A stretch of DNA of 64,000 nt from Pseudarthrobacter sp. BIM B-2242 (GCF_014764445.1 NZ_CP061721.1:2790001-2854000); one strand, 5' to 3'; shown: positions 8,878-20,000, numbered from the stretch's first letter. Notes: a model not told the origin generated them from the sequence alone. Program-made: numbers and translations.

Positions 8878-11009
8878 AGGACGCTGCTTTCGACCAGCAC
8901 CCGCAGCACTTCTTCCCCATAGCGTTCGAGTTTGGACGGGCCGACGCCGGCCAGCGCGGCGAGTTCCTCCAGCGACGACGGTTTAGCCTCCGCGATGGCA
9001 GTCAGCGTTGCATCGGTGAACACCACAAAGGCCGGGACTTCAGCGGCCAGCGCGGTTTCCTTGCGCCATTGCCGGAGGGCGTCAAAGGTCTGTTCCTCGT
9101 AGCTGGGCGGACAGTCGTTGCAGCGTCCCACTTTTCGCTCGGCGCCGCTGGCCAGCATGCTCCCGCAGACCCTGCAGGTGGCGGGTGTGGCAGCTTTGCG
9201 GCGCGGAGCCGGTCCTTTGCCACGGACACTGGAGCTGGCCACGGAGTTGGGCCGCAGGCCGTCAAGGAAGCGTGAGGGCTTGCGGTTGGCCCGGCCGCCG
9301 GGGGTCCGGGCCGTTGACCAGGACAGGGCCAGGTGCTCGCGGGCGCGGGTGACTCCCACATACAGGAGGCGGCGTTCCTCGTCCACGGCTTCGGGAGTGT
9401 CCGCGAAGGAGATGGGCATCAGGCCTTCGCTGAGGCCTACCAGGAACACAGCGTCCCATTCCAGGCCTTTCGCTGCGTGCAGCGACGCCAGGGTCACACC
9501 TTGGACCGTGGGGGCGTGCTGGGCGAGGGACCGTTCCTGGAGTTCATTTACGAAGTCGGCCAGACCGAATTGCCCGCCCCGGACCTGGACCAGTTCGTCC
9601 GCGAGTGCCACCAGTGCGGCCAACGACTCCCAGCGTTCGCGCAGGGCGCCGCCGTTATGGGGCGGGGCCTCCGTGTAGCCGAGGGATGCAACAATATCCC
9701 GCACCAGCTGGCCCAGCGGTTCGGGCGTGCCAGATTCAGCCACGGCCCTGGTAGCCGCCCGCAACTGGAGGATGGCATCGCGCACTTCCTTTCGCGCGAA
9801 GAACCGTTCCCCGCCCCGCAGCTGGTATCCGATCCCTGCCGCTGCCAGGGCCTGCTCGTAGGCCTCGGACTGACCGTTGGTGCGGAAGAGGACCGCGACT
9901 TCGCTTGCCGGAGTGCCGGCGTCGAGCAGTTCCCGGACCTTGAGGGCCACGGTGGCGGCTTCGGCTTCATCATCGGAGCATTCGGTGAACTGCGGTACCG
10001 GCCCGGCCGGGCGCTGGGCGACCAGCTGCAGCGGGGTGGCCCAGGCAGAATCGGCCACCGGGCCGCCGCTGCGCCGTGCGGCCAGGAGGTCGTTGGCCAG
10101 TTTGACCACTTGCGGCGTGGAACGGTAATCGCGGATCAGCTTGACCACGTTGGCGTCGGGATACTGCGCCTTGAAGTTGAGCAGGTGTTTGGGGGAAGCG
10201 CCGGTAAAGGAGTAAATGGTCTGGCTGGCGTCGCCCACGACGCACAGTTCGTCCCGGCCGCCAAGCCACAGTTCCAGGAGGCGCTGCTGCAGCGGGGAAA
10301 CGTCCTGGTACTCATCAACCACGAAGTGCCGGTACTGTTCGCGGACAGTGGCGGCCACTTTCTGGTCCTCCTGCAGTATCCCCACCGTAATCAGCAGTAC
10401 ATCCTCGAAGTCGATTACGTTGCGGTCAGTCTTGACATCCTCGTAGGACTGGAAGACCCGCGCGACGGCGGTGAGGTCGAAACCGCCGGGGGTTCCCCTC
10501 CCCTGCGCGTTCTCCAGGTAATTGGCCGGGGTCAGCATGGATACCTTGGCCCACTCGATCTCCGAGGCGAGATCGCGGATGGACGCACGGTCGGTGCTGA
10601 GCCGCAGCCGGCGGGACGCTTCGGCGATCATCTGTGCTTTGTGGTCCAGCAGGTTGGGCAGCGTGCCGCCCACGGCCTGCGGCCAGAAAAACTGCAGCTG
10701 CCGCAAAGCCGCTGCGTGGAAGGTGCGGGCCTGCACGTTGCCCGCACCAAGGTCCCGCAGCCTGCTGCGCATTTCCGCGGCGGCGCGGGCGGTGAACGTG
10801 ACGGCGAGGAGCCGCTGCGGACTGTAGACGCCGGAGTGCACACCGTAGGCGATCCGGTGCGTGATGGCGCGGGTCTTTCCCGTTCCGGCGCCGGCCAGGA
10901 CGCACAGCGGGCCGTTCAGGGTGCTGGCGACTTCCCGCTGTTCGGCGTCAAGTCCCCCGAGGATGCGTTCCTCGAGGGACTGTGAACTATCTGGATTCTC
11001 TGTGGTCAC
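8874..11009 (-). CDS. uvrD2: ATP-dependent DNA helicase UvrD2 with C-terminal HRDC domain
   Basis: 711-residue superfamily 1A helicase. The Walker A motif AGAGTGKT is near residue 40, motif II is DEYQDVS, motif III is GDASQTIYSF, and later motifs include LLYVGVTRARE. After the motor comes a four-Cys element (CRVCGSML and CNDCPPSYEE), then an HRDC-like helical domain in the last 80 residues. This layout is that of mycobacterial UvrD2, an essential 3'-5' DNA helicase whose Cys element is needed for unwinding. It is followed with a 4-nt overlap by the YgjP-like gene. The GTG start at 11009 is about 75 nt downstream of nudC. Confidence 0.92.
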   Translation of the reverse strand: MTTENPDSSQSLEERILGGLDAEQREVASTLNGPLCVLAGAGTGKTRAITHRIAYGVHSGVYSPQRLLAVTFTARAAAEMRSRLRDLGAGNVQARTFHAAALRQLQFFWPQAVGGTLPNLLDHKAQMIAEASRRLRLSTDRASIRDLASEIEWAKVSMLTPANYLENAQGRGTPGGFDLTAVARVFQSYEDVKTDRNVIDFEDVLLITVGILQEDQKVAATVREQYRHFVVDEYQDVSPLQQRLLELWLGGRDELCVVGDASQTIYSFTGASPKHLLNFKAQYPDANVVKLIRDYRSTPQVVKLANDLLAARRSGGPVADSAWATPLQLVAQRPAGPVPQFTECSDDEAEAATVALKVRELLDAGTPASEVAVLFRTNGQSEAYEQALAAAGIGYQLRGGERFFARKEVRDAILQLRAATRAVAESGTPEPLGQLVRDIVASLGYTEAPPHNGGALRERWESLAALVALADELVQVRGGQFGLADFVNELQERSLAQHAPTVQGVTLASLHAAKGLEWDAVFLVGLSEGLMPISFADTPEAVDEERRLLYVGVTRAREHLALSWSTARTPGGRANRKPSRFLDGLRPNSVASSSVRGKGPAPRRKAATPATCRVCGSMLASGAERKVGRCNDCPPSYEEQTFDALRQWRKETALAAEVPAFVVFTDATLTAIAEAKPSSLEELAALAGVGPSKLERYGEEVLRVLVESSVL

Positions 11010-11084
11010 GTCTGCTGCTCTGGTTGTGGGGTGTGTAAGTGGTACTGCCGCCTGTCAGCGCCAGGGATGCCGCCTGGCCGGGGG

Positions 11085-12107
11085 TCAGGTTTCGCTGCGG
11101 TCCAGGATTCGGCCGCCATACCAATGCTCGATGAGGGAACGCGCAATGGACAACCGGCTGGAGATGGTGATCTCCCCGGCGAGTACGGCATCCTGCAGCT
11201 GCTCCCGCGTGAACCAACGCGCCCGGGTGACTTCCACGCCGTCGGGCGTTGCCTCGGTGTCTTCCGTAACCGCAGAAAACCCGAGCATCAAAGATGCAGG
11301 GAAGGGCCATGACTGGGAGCCCAGGTATTGGCAGCGGGTGATCCTGACGCCCACTTCCTCATGGATTTCGCGGATGACGGCCTGTTCAAGGGATTCTCCC
11401 GGCTCCACAAATCCGGCCAGCGTGGAGTAATTCTTCGCATCCACCGGGCCGCCGCCGCCCAGGAGGAGCCGGCCGTCCGGGCCGACGACGGTGACAATGA
11501 CGGCGGGGTCGGTCCGAGGATAATGTTCTGAATCGTCCTGCGGGCAGCGGCGCACCCAGCCGCCGGCCTCAACCACTGTGGGGGCACCGCAGCGGGGACA
11601 GTGCGTGTGGGTGGCGTGCCAGTTGGCGATGGCGCTGGCTTCAACGAATAGGGCCGTATCGGTGGGGTTCAGGACAGCAGCGACATCGCGGAAGCCGGCC
11701 CATTCAGCGTCCAGCGGGATCCCGGCCGTACCCGGGGTAACGGCCTCGGGCAGGATGACCAGGACAACCTCCGTGCCGGCAGGCAGGTCCGAGCCAGCCA
11801 ACGCCGCGCCCAGATAGATGGCCTGCTTCGGGACCGTACCCAGGGCTCCGAGACCGGCGAGCAAGTGTGACGCTGCCGGCAGGAACAGCTGGTTTCCCTG
11901 CACAAGGGCCTGCCTCCCGGCCAGGACAACCGCCCGCGTCTGCCCGCTGGCCAGCAGTTCCTCAACCATCCCGGGCCGGACACGTTCAACGGAGCCCCGG
12001 TCCACCCGGGCGGGCCGCACCGGCAGGACGGTGTCGACGAGGTGGTTGGCCGGCAGGTGGACTGCCTGCGCCTGAAAGGCCGGTGACGCAGACTCCGCAT
12101 GACTCAT
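11085..12107 (-). CDS. nudC: NAD(+) diphosphatase NudC
   Basis: 340 residues. The enzyme hydrolyses NAD(H) to NMN(H) and AMP and can remove NAD caps from RNA. The Nudix box is intact (GFVEPGESLEQAVI then REIHEEVG), and the NADH-pyrophosphatase signature SQSWPFPAS follows it. A zinc-ribbon precedes the Nudix domain: CPRC is normal, but the second pair reads CPQD, so the fourth Cys is replaced by Asp. The ATG at 12107 has TACGGT 6 nt upstream, suggesting a leaderless transcript. It lies upstream of uvrD2 on the same strand, as in mycobacteria. Confidence 0.9.
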   Translation of the reverse strand: MSHAESASPAFQAQAVHLPANHLVDTVLPVRPARVDRGSVERVRPGMVEELLASGQTRAVVLAGRQALVQGNQLFLPAASHLLAGLGALGTVPKQAIYLGAALAGSDLPAGTEVVLVILPEAVTPGTAGIPLDAEWAGFRDVAAVLNPTDTALFVEASAIANWHATHTHCPRCGAPTVVEAGGWVRRCPQDDSEHYPRTDPAVIVTVVGPDGRLLLGGGGPVDAKNYSTLAGFVEPGESLEQAVIREIHEEVGVRITRCQYLGSQSWPFPASLMLGFSAVTEDTEATPDGVEVTRARWFTREQLQDAVLAGEITISSRLSIARSLIEHWYGGRILDRSET

Positions 12108-12273
12108 GTGTCCACCGTACTGACTCGGACCGACAATTTACATTTACGGAGGCGAATCCGGGGAACATGTGGCGAGGACCTCAGGCCCGGCAACCTACCC
12201 TACTTTCCACGGTATCTGGAGACTCGCCGCCGCACATCGTTGTGTTGGACGCCAGCCAATCTACCGTGGAACG

Positions 12274-13602
12274 GTGAGAAGAAAACCGATCGAACTGGCA
12301 GCCGTAGCAACCGCGGCAGTCCCCGGGCTGACCCCCACCGCCGTCAGCTCCGCCGCGGACGACCCCGCGGATTTCGACTCCGCCCTGCTCCTTGATTCAG
12401 AAGGCAAGCGCTGGCGGGTCAGGTCGCCCCGGCATGCGGAGGCCAGCGCACGGCTCGAAACCGAGTTCCTGGTCCTGCGGGCGTTCGCCCCGGCCATCCG
12501 GGCCGAACTGCCCTTCCTGATGCCCACTGTGGCGGGAAGTGTCCGCCTCGGCAGCCTGAGCACGTTCGTCTACTCGCACCTGGCGGGCAGCACGCGCAGC
12601 GTTGAGGAACTGACCGCCGGCCCGGCCGCACTCGCCAAGGAGGTGGGTACCGCGCTGGCCGCAATCCATGATCTTCCGCGGTCCCTGGTCAGCAACGCCG
12701 ACCTCCCCAGCTATACCCCCAACGAGTTCCGTCAGCGCAGGCTGAACGAACTGGACCAGGCGGCCACCACCGGAAAGATTCCGGCTTCGCTGCTGCGCCG
12801 CTGGGAACATGCCATGGAGGACGTCTCCCTTTGGCGGTTCAACCCGAGCGTTGTCCACGGCGACCTTCATGAGGACAACCTGCTGGTCGACGGCAGCCGC
12901 GTCACGGCGGTGACCGGCTGGACCGACCTCCGGATCGGCGACCCCGCAGACGACTTCGCGTGGCTGGTTGCTTCCAATGAACAGGATTTCGTGGACGCCG
13001 TTCTGGCCAGCTATACCGACAACCGCCGGGATGCTCCGGACCAGCACCTGTTGCGCCGGGCCGCGCTGTCCGCTGAGTTCGCCCTCGCCCAATACCTCGT
13101 CAAGGGCATTGCGGCCGCTGACGGTGACATGGTCGCCGAAGCTGAAGGCATGCTCGAAACCCTCGCGGCCGACGTCGAAGAACACGGCGGGCAGGCCATC
13201 AGCGTTGAGCCGCTGCCGGGCAAGGCACCTGCCGCGGCCGGTTTAACGGCCGACGCCGGGCCGTCGGCGGCAGTGAACCCCGTACCGTCTGTGACCCTGG
13301 CACCGGGAGTTGCCGCGTCACCTGTCTCTGCCGTGAGCGTAGCTCCAGTACCGGCGGTCACGGTGGTGCCGGTACCTGAAGTAGCTGAACCTGAGGTGGC
13401 TGTACCTAAGGTGCCTGTGGCCGTGCCTGGCGCGAGGGCATCCATCGCGGGGCTGGAGTCCGCTCCGGCGCGGCCCGCCGTCGAGGTAAGCCCCATCCCG
13501 GCGGATTCGATGCCGGCTGGAGCGGTTTCGGCCGCTGACGAATCAGCGGCCGAAGACACCTCCACCGCGGCGATCAGCATCGTGGACGTCAGGAAACACT
13601 AG
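12274..13602 (+). CDS. aminoglycoside phosphotransferase-like kinase with long Pro/Ala/Val tail
   Basis: 443 residues. The APH/choline-kinase fold is shown by the catalytic loop VVHGDLHEDNLLVDG and the metal-binding segment WTDLRIGDPADDFAWL (the usual DFG-like Asp present). The substrate is unknown; macrolide phosphotransferase-like names are common for this family, but the context does not suggest resistance. The last ~110 residues (after SVEPLPGK) are low-complexity Pro/Val/Ala repeats with a charged end. GTG 12274 was chosen because TACCGT lies 6 nt upstream; the frame could extend further 5' without support. The 3' end overlaps the convergent adnB by 14 nt. Confidence 0.75.
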   Translation: MRRKPIELAAVATAAVPGLTPTAVSSAADDPADFDSALLLDSEGKRWRVRSPRHAEASARLETEFLVLRAFAPAIRAELPFLMPTVAGSVRLGSLSTFVYSHLAGSTRSVEELTAGPAALAKEVGTALAAIHDLPRSLVSNADLPSYTPNEFRQRRLNELDQAATTGKIPASLLRRWEHAMEDVSLWRFNPSVVHGDLHEDNLLVDGSRVTAVTGWTDLRIGDPADDFAWLVASNEQDFVDAVLASYTDNRRDAPDQHLLRRAALSAEFALAQYLVKGIAAADGDMVAEAEGMLETLAADVEEHGGQAISVEPLPGKAPAAAGLTADAGPSAAVNPVPSVTLAPGVAASPVSAVSVAPVPAVTVVPVPEVAEPEVAVPKVPVAVPGARASIAGLESAPARPAVEVSPIPADSMPAGAVSAADESAAEDTSTAAISIVDVRKH

Positions 13603-16600
13603 GTCCGAGGGCGGCCGCCACGATCAGTTCCAGTTCTTCGGCGGAACCCAGATCGTGCGGCCGCACCACCTGGTTATCCGCGACATAGAAGAATGCGGCA
13701 CGCACTTCGTCGACCGGTACGCCTTTGAGCCGGGCCCATGCGAGCCGGTATGCGGCGAGCTGGACGGACTTGGCGCGCAGCTGGGATGCGGAGGGCCGGC
13801 GTCCGGTTTTCCAGTCCACAAGGTCCCAGCGGCCGTCTGCATCCTGGAAGACGGCGTCGATGCGCCCACGGACCACCACGTCCCCGACTCGGGTTTCGAC
13901 CGGAACTTCAACAAACGCCGGTGACCTGTCGGCCCACTCCGAGGCCTTGAACGTGGCCACCATTGCATCGAGGTCATAAGCGGCGTCGATGTGGTGGTCC
14001 GACCCCGGGGCCTCGCCAAGATCCAGCATCCCGGCGGTGCCGAAGTATTCCTCCACCCAGGAGTGGAAGGCAGTGCCCTTCCGGGCGGACATGCCCGGCT
14101 CGCGGGGCACCGGCCGCCTCAGCCGGCTCACCACTCCCCCGGGGTCTTCACCCAGGTCCACCAGGGTGGACGCGGAGATATGGCCTGGCAGGTGCACGTC
14201 CTGTCCGCCTGCCCGGCGGGACCGGCGTTCCAGCAGCAGGGCAGCCTCCCTGGCCCAGTCGGCGGCATGCCCCCGGAGCGCCCTGTCCTGCGCGCCGATT
14301 CGCCCGGCCTCCATGGCGGCCAGCACACGTGCCGCCGCGGCCTCCATGGCAAGCCTCCTGCCAGGGACAGTGCGCAGGCGTTCACCCGTCCGGGGATCGG
14401 CCGGGCCTTCGAGGGGGTCATAAGGCCACCCGGCCAGCTCCGTCTCGGTGGTCAGCGGGCTTTTCTCCGGCAAGGAGGCTTCCTCCACCGACGCGGGGTG
14501 CACAACGGCACCGGCGGGGTTCCCACCCTTCACCGGGTTGCCACCCTGCAGCGGAGCGACAAGCCGCTCCAGCTCAGCCAGGAACGGCGACATCTCCGCG
14601 CGGCCGGCCCGGGACCCTACCCAGGCTGCACTGGAAACCCACAGCACGTGTTTGGCCCTGGTGTAGGCCACATACGCGAGGCGTCGTTCCTCACCTTCAC
14701 CGTGGACCTGGACCGCTGCCTTGAAGTCCTTCTCCGCGTCCAGCCAGCCTTTTTTGTCAGGCTGGTCGGTATCCCATTGGGGCAGGTCCGAGCGGTCCCC
14801 GCGAAGGGGCCACGGCAGTGCGGCCGAGCCGCTGCTCCAGCGGGAGTCCTTGTTGCTGGGGAAGGCGCCGGCATTCAGGCCAGGGACAAAAACAACGTCC
14901 CATTCCAGACCCTTTGAGGCGTGGACGGTCAACAGCTGTACGGCCTCGCGGTTGATATCCGGCGGCGGCGCTTCAAGGCCGTTCTCTTCTGCGGCGGCAG
15001 CTTCGAGCCAGGCAAGGAACGCGAGGATATCCACGCGGTGGGAAGTCCGCAGGAAGCCGGCCGCCGCGTCCTGGAACGCGTCCAGGTTGCGGCGGGCCTG
15101 ATGGATGCTGATACCCGGGCGGGCCGCCACTTCGATGTCGAGCAGCATGGCCCGTTCCACCTCGCCCAGCAAAGTGGTCAGGTCATCGCCGAGGTACCCG
15201 CGCAGCTGCCTGAGCTCAGCCGACAGCCTCGCGAGCCGTTCGCGCGCCTCGATGGTCAGGGCGCGGCCGTTGGCGGAGACCCAGTCTTCACGTGGCAGCC
15301 AGTCGAGCGCCTCCACCAGGCTGGCCCCGTCAGTCAGGTCGCTTTCAATAACGGCGTCATCGGCAGCCTCCCCGCTGTCGCCATCCGGAGACGATGCCTC
15401 CGCCAGATGTCCGCGGCGGCGCGCAAGCTGGCTGGACCAGTCGCGAAACGCCATCAGATCTGCGGGGCCGATCCGCCACCGGGCTCCGGCAAGGAGGCGC
15501 ATCAGCGAGTCCGACCGCCCCGGGTCTGCCAACACACGCAAGGTGGCCACGAGGTCAACAATTTCGGGGGTGTCCAGGAGTCCGCCGAGTCCCACAATTT
15601 CGTAGGCGATTCCCCTCGATTCGAACTCGCGACGGATGGTTTCCATCTGGGCCCGGCGCCGGCAAAGCACCGCAAGGGCAGGCGGAACCGGAGTCCCGTC
15701 CGCCTCGCGTTCGAAGTCCGTGATCCGGTATTTCAGGACGTCCCCGGCCAGGGCCGTGGCTTCATCCACGTCGGTACCGAAGCGGCCCAGCACCACCTGG
15801 CCCTCCACCGCGAACGGGCTGGGCTGCAGCGGGGGCACGGTTGCGGCTTCCGGAGTTGTGCCGGCCGGCGCCTTGAGCGCCTCCGCCCTGCCCAGGGCTT
15901 CTGACATGATGTTGGCCGCGGAGAGAATCGCCCTGCCGTTGCGCCAGGCCGTGGTGAGGTAGGACGTTGGCGCCAGTTGGAACCTGGCCTGCCCGTCCCC
16001 GCCCTCCGGGCTCTCCAGACGGACGGGAAATTCGCGGACAAAGTGGAACAGCTGTCCGGCGGATGCACCGCGGAAACCGTAGATCGACTGGTTCGGGTCT
16101 CCCACGGCCGTGACGGCATGGCCCTCGCCGAAGAGGCGGGAGAACAACACCAGCTGGGCATAGGACGTGTCCTGGAATTCGTCCAGGAGCACCACTTTGT
16201 ACCGCTGGCGTTCCATTTCGGCGGCCACAGGAACCTCCCGGGACACGCGGGCGGCGAGCGCCACGAGGTCCCCGAAGTCGAGGGCTCCCCTTGCCCGCTT
16301 GGCTGCCGTGTAGCGCCCCACCATGTCCGCGACGCTGGCCCGCGTACGCAGCATGGCGGCCAGTTCGCCGGCGGCCTGGGGTCCGTTTTTGGCGGCACCG
16401 GCCACGTACGGCAGCCCCTCGAATTCCTCGAGCCGCGCCATCAGCCAGGACTCGACGCCGGCCGGTTCCTGCAGGTGCTCCGCACACTCGCCCGCCAGCT
16501 GGATGACTGCCTTGACCAGTGTGGACTTTGCCGCCTTGAAGTGGCGATAGTCGCCGTCGAACGCTTCCACCACCTCGGTGGCCAACTGCCACGCCTGGGC

Positions 16601-17056
16601 ACCGCCCAGCAGCACAACGTCCCGTTCCACGCCGAGCCGCAGCCCGTAATCAGACACGACTCCACTGGCGAAGGAGTGGTATGTGGACACCTTGGGCTCC
16701 AGGGCGTCGGTGCTGAGCAGACCCGCCGGGAAGACGGCATGCCCGGTGTCCTGGGCCGCGATGCGCTGCAGCGCAGCCAGTTTCGCCCGGATCCTTGTGG
16801 CAAGTTCGCCGGCAGCCTTCCTGGTGAACGTGACACCCAGGACTTCTTCGGGCCTGACCCACCCATTGGCGACAAGCCACACCACGCGGTCGGCCATCGT
16901 GGCGGTTTTGCCGGAACCTGCTCCGGCGATCACCAGCCGGGGTGCCAGGGGCGAAGAGATGATGGCGGACTGTTCGGGCGTGGGAGTGTTCTTTTCACCC
17001 AACAGCGCCGACAGCCGTTCCGGGCTGAAGAGGGGCTCGGGAGGCTGCAGGCTCAT
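13589..17056 (-). CDS. adnB: helicase-nuclease AdnB (UvrD-like motor plus RecB-family nuclease)
   Basis: 1155 residues. The N-terminal SF1 motor has Walker A AGAGSGKT, motif II DEFQDTS, motif III GDPNQSIYGFRGAS and a C-terminal motif AYTRAKHVLW. The C-terminal RecB-type nuclease retains the full set of residues: GTAFHSW, then GRIDAVFQ, DLVDWKTG and the QLAAYRLAW helix. With AdnA it should form the heterodimeric motor-nuclease that resects double-strand breaks in actinobacteria. Its ATG overlaps the adnA stop by 4 nt (ATGA at 17053-17056). Subunit assignment rests on gene order and on the intact motor motifs; both genes could also be called generic UvrD/RecB helicases. Confidence 0.85.
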   Translation of the reverse strand: MSLQPPEPLFSPERLSALLGEKNTPTPEQSAIISSPLAPRLVIAGAGSGKTATMADRVVWLVANGWVRPEEVLGVTFTRKAAGELATRIRAKLAALQRIAAQDTGHAVFPAGLLSTDALEPKVSTYHSFASGVVSDYGLRLGVERDVVLLGGAQAWQLATEVVEAFDGDYRHFKAAKSTLVKAVIQLAGECAEHLQEPAGVESWLMARLEEFEGLPYVAGAAKNGPQAAGELAAMLRTRASVADMVGRYTAAKRARGALDFGDLVALAARVSREVPVAAEMERQRYKVVLLDEFQDTSYAQLVLFSRLFGEGHAVTAVGDPNQSIYGFRGASAGQLFHFVREFPVRLESPEGGDGQARFQLAPTSYLTTAWRNGRAILSAANIMSEALGRAEALKAPAGTTPEAATVPPLQPSPFAVEGQVVLGRFGTDVDEATALAGDVLKYRITDFEREADGTPVPPALAVLCRRRAQMETIRREFESRGIAYEIVGLGGLLDTPEIVDLVATLRVLADPGRSDSLMRLLAGARWRIGPADLMAFRDWSSQLARRRGHLAEASSPDGDSGEAADDAVIESDLTDGASLVEALDWLPREDWVSANGRALTIEARERLARLSAELRQLRGYLGDDLTTLLGEVERAMLLDIEVAARPGISIHQARRNLDAFQDAAAGFLRTSHRVDILAFLAWLEAAAAEENGLEAPPPDINREAVQLLTVHASKGLEWDVVFVPGLNAGAFPSNKDSRWSSGSAALPWPLRGDRSDLPQWDTDQPDKKGWLDAEKDFKAAVQVHGEGEERRLAYVAYTRAKHVLWVSSAAWVGSRAGRAEMSPFLAELERLVAPLQGGNPVKGGNPAGAVVHPASVEEASLPEKSPLTTETELAGWPYDPLEGPADPRTGERLRTVPGRRLAMEAAAARVLAAMEAGRIGAQDRALRGHAADWAREAALLLERRSRRAGGQDVHLPGHISASTLVDLGEDPGGVVSRLRRPVPREPGMSARKGTAFHSWVEEYFGTAGMLDLGEAPGSDHHIDAAYDLDAMVATFKASEWADRSPAFVEVPVETRVGDVVVRGRIDAVFQDADGRWDLVDWKTGRRPSASQLRAKSVQLAAYRLAWARLKGVPVDEVRAAFFYVADNQVVRPHDLGSAEELELIVAAALGPSVS

Positions 17057-20000
17057 TCCGTGACCTGCTTTCCGCGGATGCAGAGCGGACAGACCTCCGG
17101 GAGCCGGCAGCCATGACCGCCGTGGCCGCCCTTCGCGGGATCGTGCCTCGCCTCGAAGCTGTTGCCGGCCATCAGCGCGGCCGCATCGTTGACCATGTCC
17201 AGCGCCCAGTTTTCCTGCGGGTCCAGCGGTTCCTGTTGCTGGACTCCGGGGCTCTTCGTTGTGGTGCCCAGCTGTGCCAGCACAGCACCACCCGGCTCCG
17301 CTGCGCCCGGCCCGGCGGTACCCGGCGCGGCAGCAGCGGCCATGCCGGGGGCGTCCCCAAAACCGCCGGCCAGGACGGCAGCCTGATAGGCCCCCAGCTG
17401 CGGGTGGCGAGACAACTCTGTCTTGCCAGGCTGCCTTTTGCCTGTTTTCAGGTCCACCACGACCAGCCTTCCTTCGCTGTCGATCTCCAGCCGGTCTACC
17501 TGCCCGCGAAGGACCGCGGCACGGGGTTCGGGGTGGCGGAAGTCAGCGATACCGGTCCCGGGCACCGCAGTTTCTGCGCCCGGACTGGCGGTTCCTGCGC
17601 CCGGACCTGTGGTTTCGACGGCCGGCACGGGCGGGAGGTCAGGCAGGCGTACCTCGAAATCCTGTTCGACGCCCAGCAGGCTCCTGCCCTCGCTGCGCAT
17701 TATCAGGACGTACTGGGCGAGCTTGCGCACCATTGTTTCGGCCCGTTGGAAGTCGAGCTTGCCTTCCCAGTTGTCCTTCATCCCGAGCGAGGGCCAGCGA
17801 CGGATGAGTTCCTCGACGTACTGCCCGCCGGAAGCTTCCGGCAGGTCCTGTGCGATGGCGTGGACCAATGTTCCGAGGCTGCGGGCGAAATCAGTGGCGG
17901 CCTCGCCCCCGGCAGCCTGGACAAACCAGTCAAGCGGAGATTTCTGCACGGATTCCACCTTGGAGGGCGAAACATAGACCGTCCCGCCGTTGGGGACCAC
18001 GGGCTCCGACGTGCTCAGCGGCAGCAGCCCCCACCACGTATCCGGGTGGGCTCCGGGTACGGGAGGCTCTGCCGTTGCCAATCCCGCAAGAACCCTGGCG
18101 GCCTCGGCGGCTTCCGGCTCGAACTTTCCGTCCAGCTGGGCGTACTGGCGCAACTCGGCCACGAGTGCACGCAGCGTCATGGGGCGTTCCACCGGAGTGA
18201 ATCCCCGGCCCTCCTGCCCGGGTTCCAGCGGCGCCACATAATCGAGGAAGGACGACGGCTGGTCGTCCTCCGAGGAGACAGCCGTGCAGATCAGGAGCTG
18301 TTCCGCCCTGGAAACGGCGGTGGAGAAGCTCCGGAGTTCGTCGTAGCGGATTTCCCGCAGCCGGCTCAGGGGGTCGAGCTGCAACGCGTAGCTGACCCCG
18401 TGTTCCACGGCGTCTGCGTACAGGCTGCTGCCCAGCAGCTCCCCGCGGAGCCGGGTGTTGGGCCAGACGCCTTCCTGCAGCCCCGCCACAATGACGACGG
18501 GCCACTGCCGTCCGGCGGCACTCGCCGGAGTCATCAGTTCCACGGCGTCATCCACCTGTGCCCGTGCGGCGAGCGTGTCCATGGGCAGTTCCTGGTTCAG
18601 GAGGTATTCGAGGAACTGCTCAGGGCCGGCGCCCGGCATCTGGTCCACGTACCGCTCGGCGGTGTGGAAGAGTGCCATCATGGCGTCCAGGTCGCGGTCT
18701 GCCCGTGCCCCGTGAGAACCCCCGGACAGGGCGGATTCAGTCCACGCATTGGCCAGCCCGGTGGAGTGCCAGAGGGCCCAGAGCACGGTCTCTGCGTTGG
18801 CGCCGGGCCGGGCCGCGGCGTTCTGTCCGGCCTGAATCATGCGGGCGGTGCGCCGTGCGGACCTGCCCTCCACGCCCAGGGTCACCAGCGCACCCGGCTC
18901 CAGGAGCGCCTCAACCAACAGGGCATCACTGGTACGCCCGCCCCCGCCCTGCAGCTCCTCGCGCCGCAGGGATTGCCGGAGGCGGCGCAGTTCGATCGAC
19001 GTCGCGCCGCCGATCCGGGACGTCAGCAGCGCGACGGCGGCCTCCGGCGTCAGCAGCGCGGGGTCAAGTGCGATGGCGTACGCATCCAGCAGCGGACGCA
19101 CCGCCACTTCGTCACGGACCGCAGATTCGGCAACCGGAACGCGCACCGCTATCCCTTGCCCCGAAAGGTACCGCTGCAGCTCGCTGAGCTGTCCGCCGTT
19201 TCGGACAATCACCGCGATCTCCGCAAGGTCGCGGCCATGGTTGACGTGCTGGTCCAGGATGCGCTGGGCCACGTACCGCAGCTCATGGACCGGGGACGGG
19301 ACCAGGTGCGCTTCCACCGTTCCGGCAGCCGCCGGGGTTCCGGAAGCGGAACGTTCGACGGCGGCGGTTCCGGCGTGCGGGGCGTTATCCGCGGAACCGG
19401 GCTGCTCAAGCCGCCGGGCCAGTTGCCCGCCGGCGCGCTGTGAGATCCGGCTGGCCACTCCAAGCCAGGCCTCGGCAATGGCGGGAGCGTGCCGGTGGGT
19501 GTGCCACAGCGGCCGTTCCACGACGCCGGACCCGGGCGACAGCAGCCGAGGAAGGTCAGCGACGAGGTCCGGCCTGGCTCCGCGGAAGCCCTGCACCACG
19601 GTGTCCGGTGAGAACGCAACGTAGCAGTCCTTGCCGGCCGCAATGTCAGCCAGCAGTTCAAAAACGGCGGGGTTTGCCTCCTGCATATCGTCCACCAGTA
19701 CCAGCTGCAGGCGTTCGCGTTCGGCTGCCAGGAAGCCAGGCTCGTCCTGGAAAATCTGGCGGGCGGTGGTGATGATCCCCGCGGGGTCGAATGCTTCGGG
19801 CATCCGCAGGTCCAGGACATCCCGGTACTCCGAATAGAGGGAAGCGGCGGCGATCCAGTCCGGCCGTGCACACTGCCGTCCGAGTTCCTCGAGATCGGCT
19901 GCTGTCCGGCCGGATTCGATGATCCGGTCAAAAAGCAGGCGCACTTCGTGCCGGAAACCGCGCGTTTCCAGGGCCGCTTCCAGATCAGCGGGCCACGGAA

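Noticed and set aside
17113..19443. 776-codon open frame on the plus strand opposite adnA
   Set aside because: It is a shadow of the GC-rich adnA codons. The antisense translation is Arg/Gly/His-rich without any family motif, and adnA has strong motifs.
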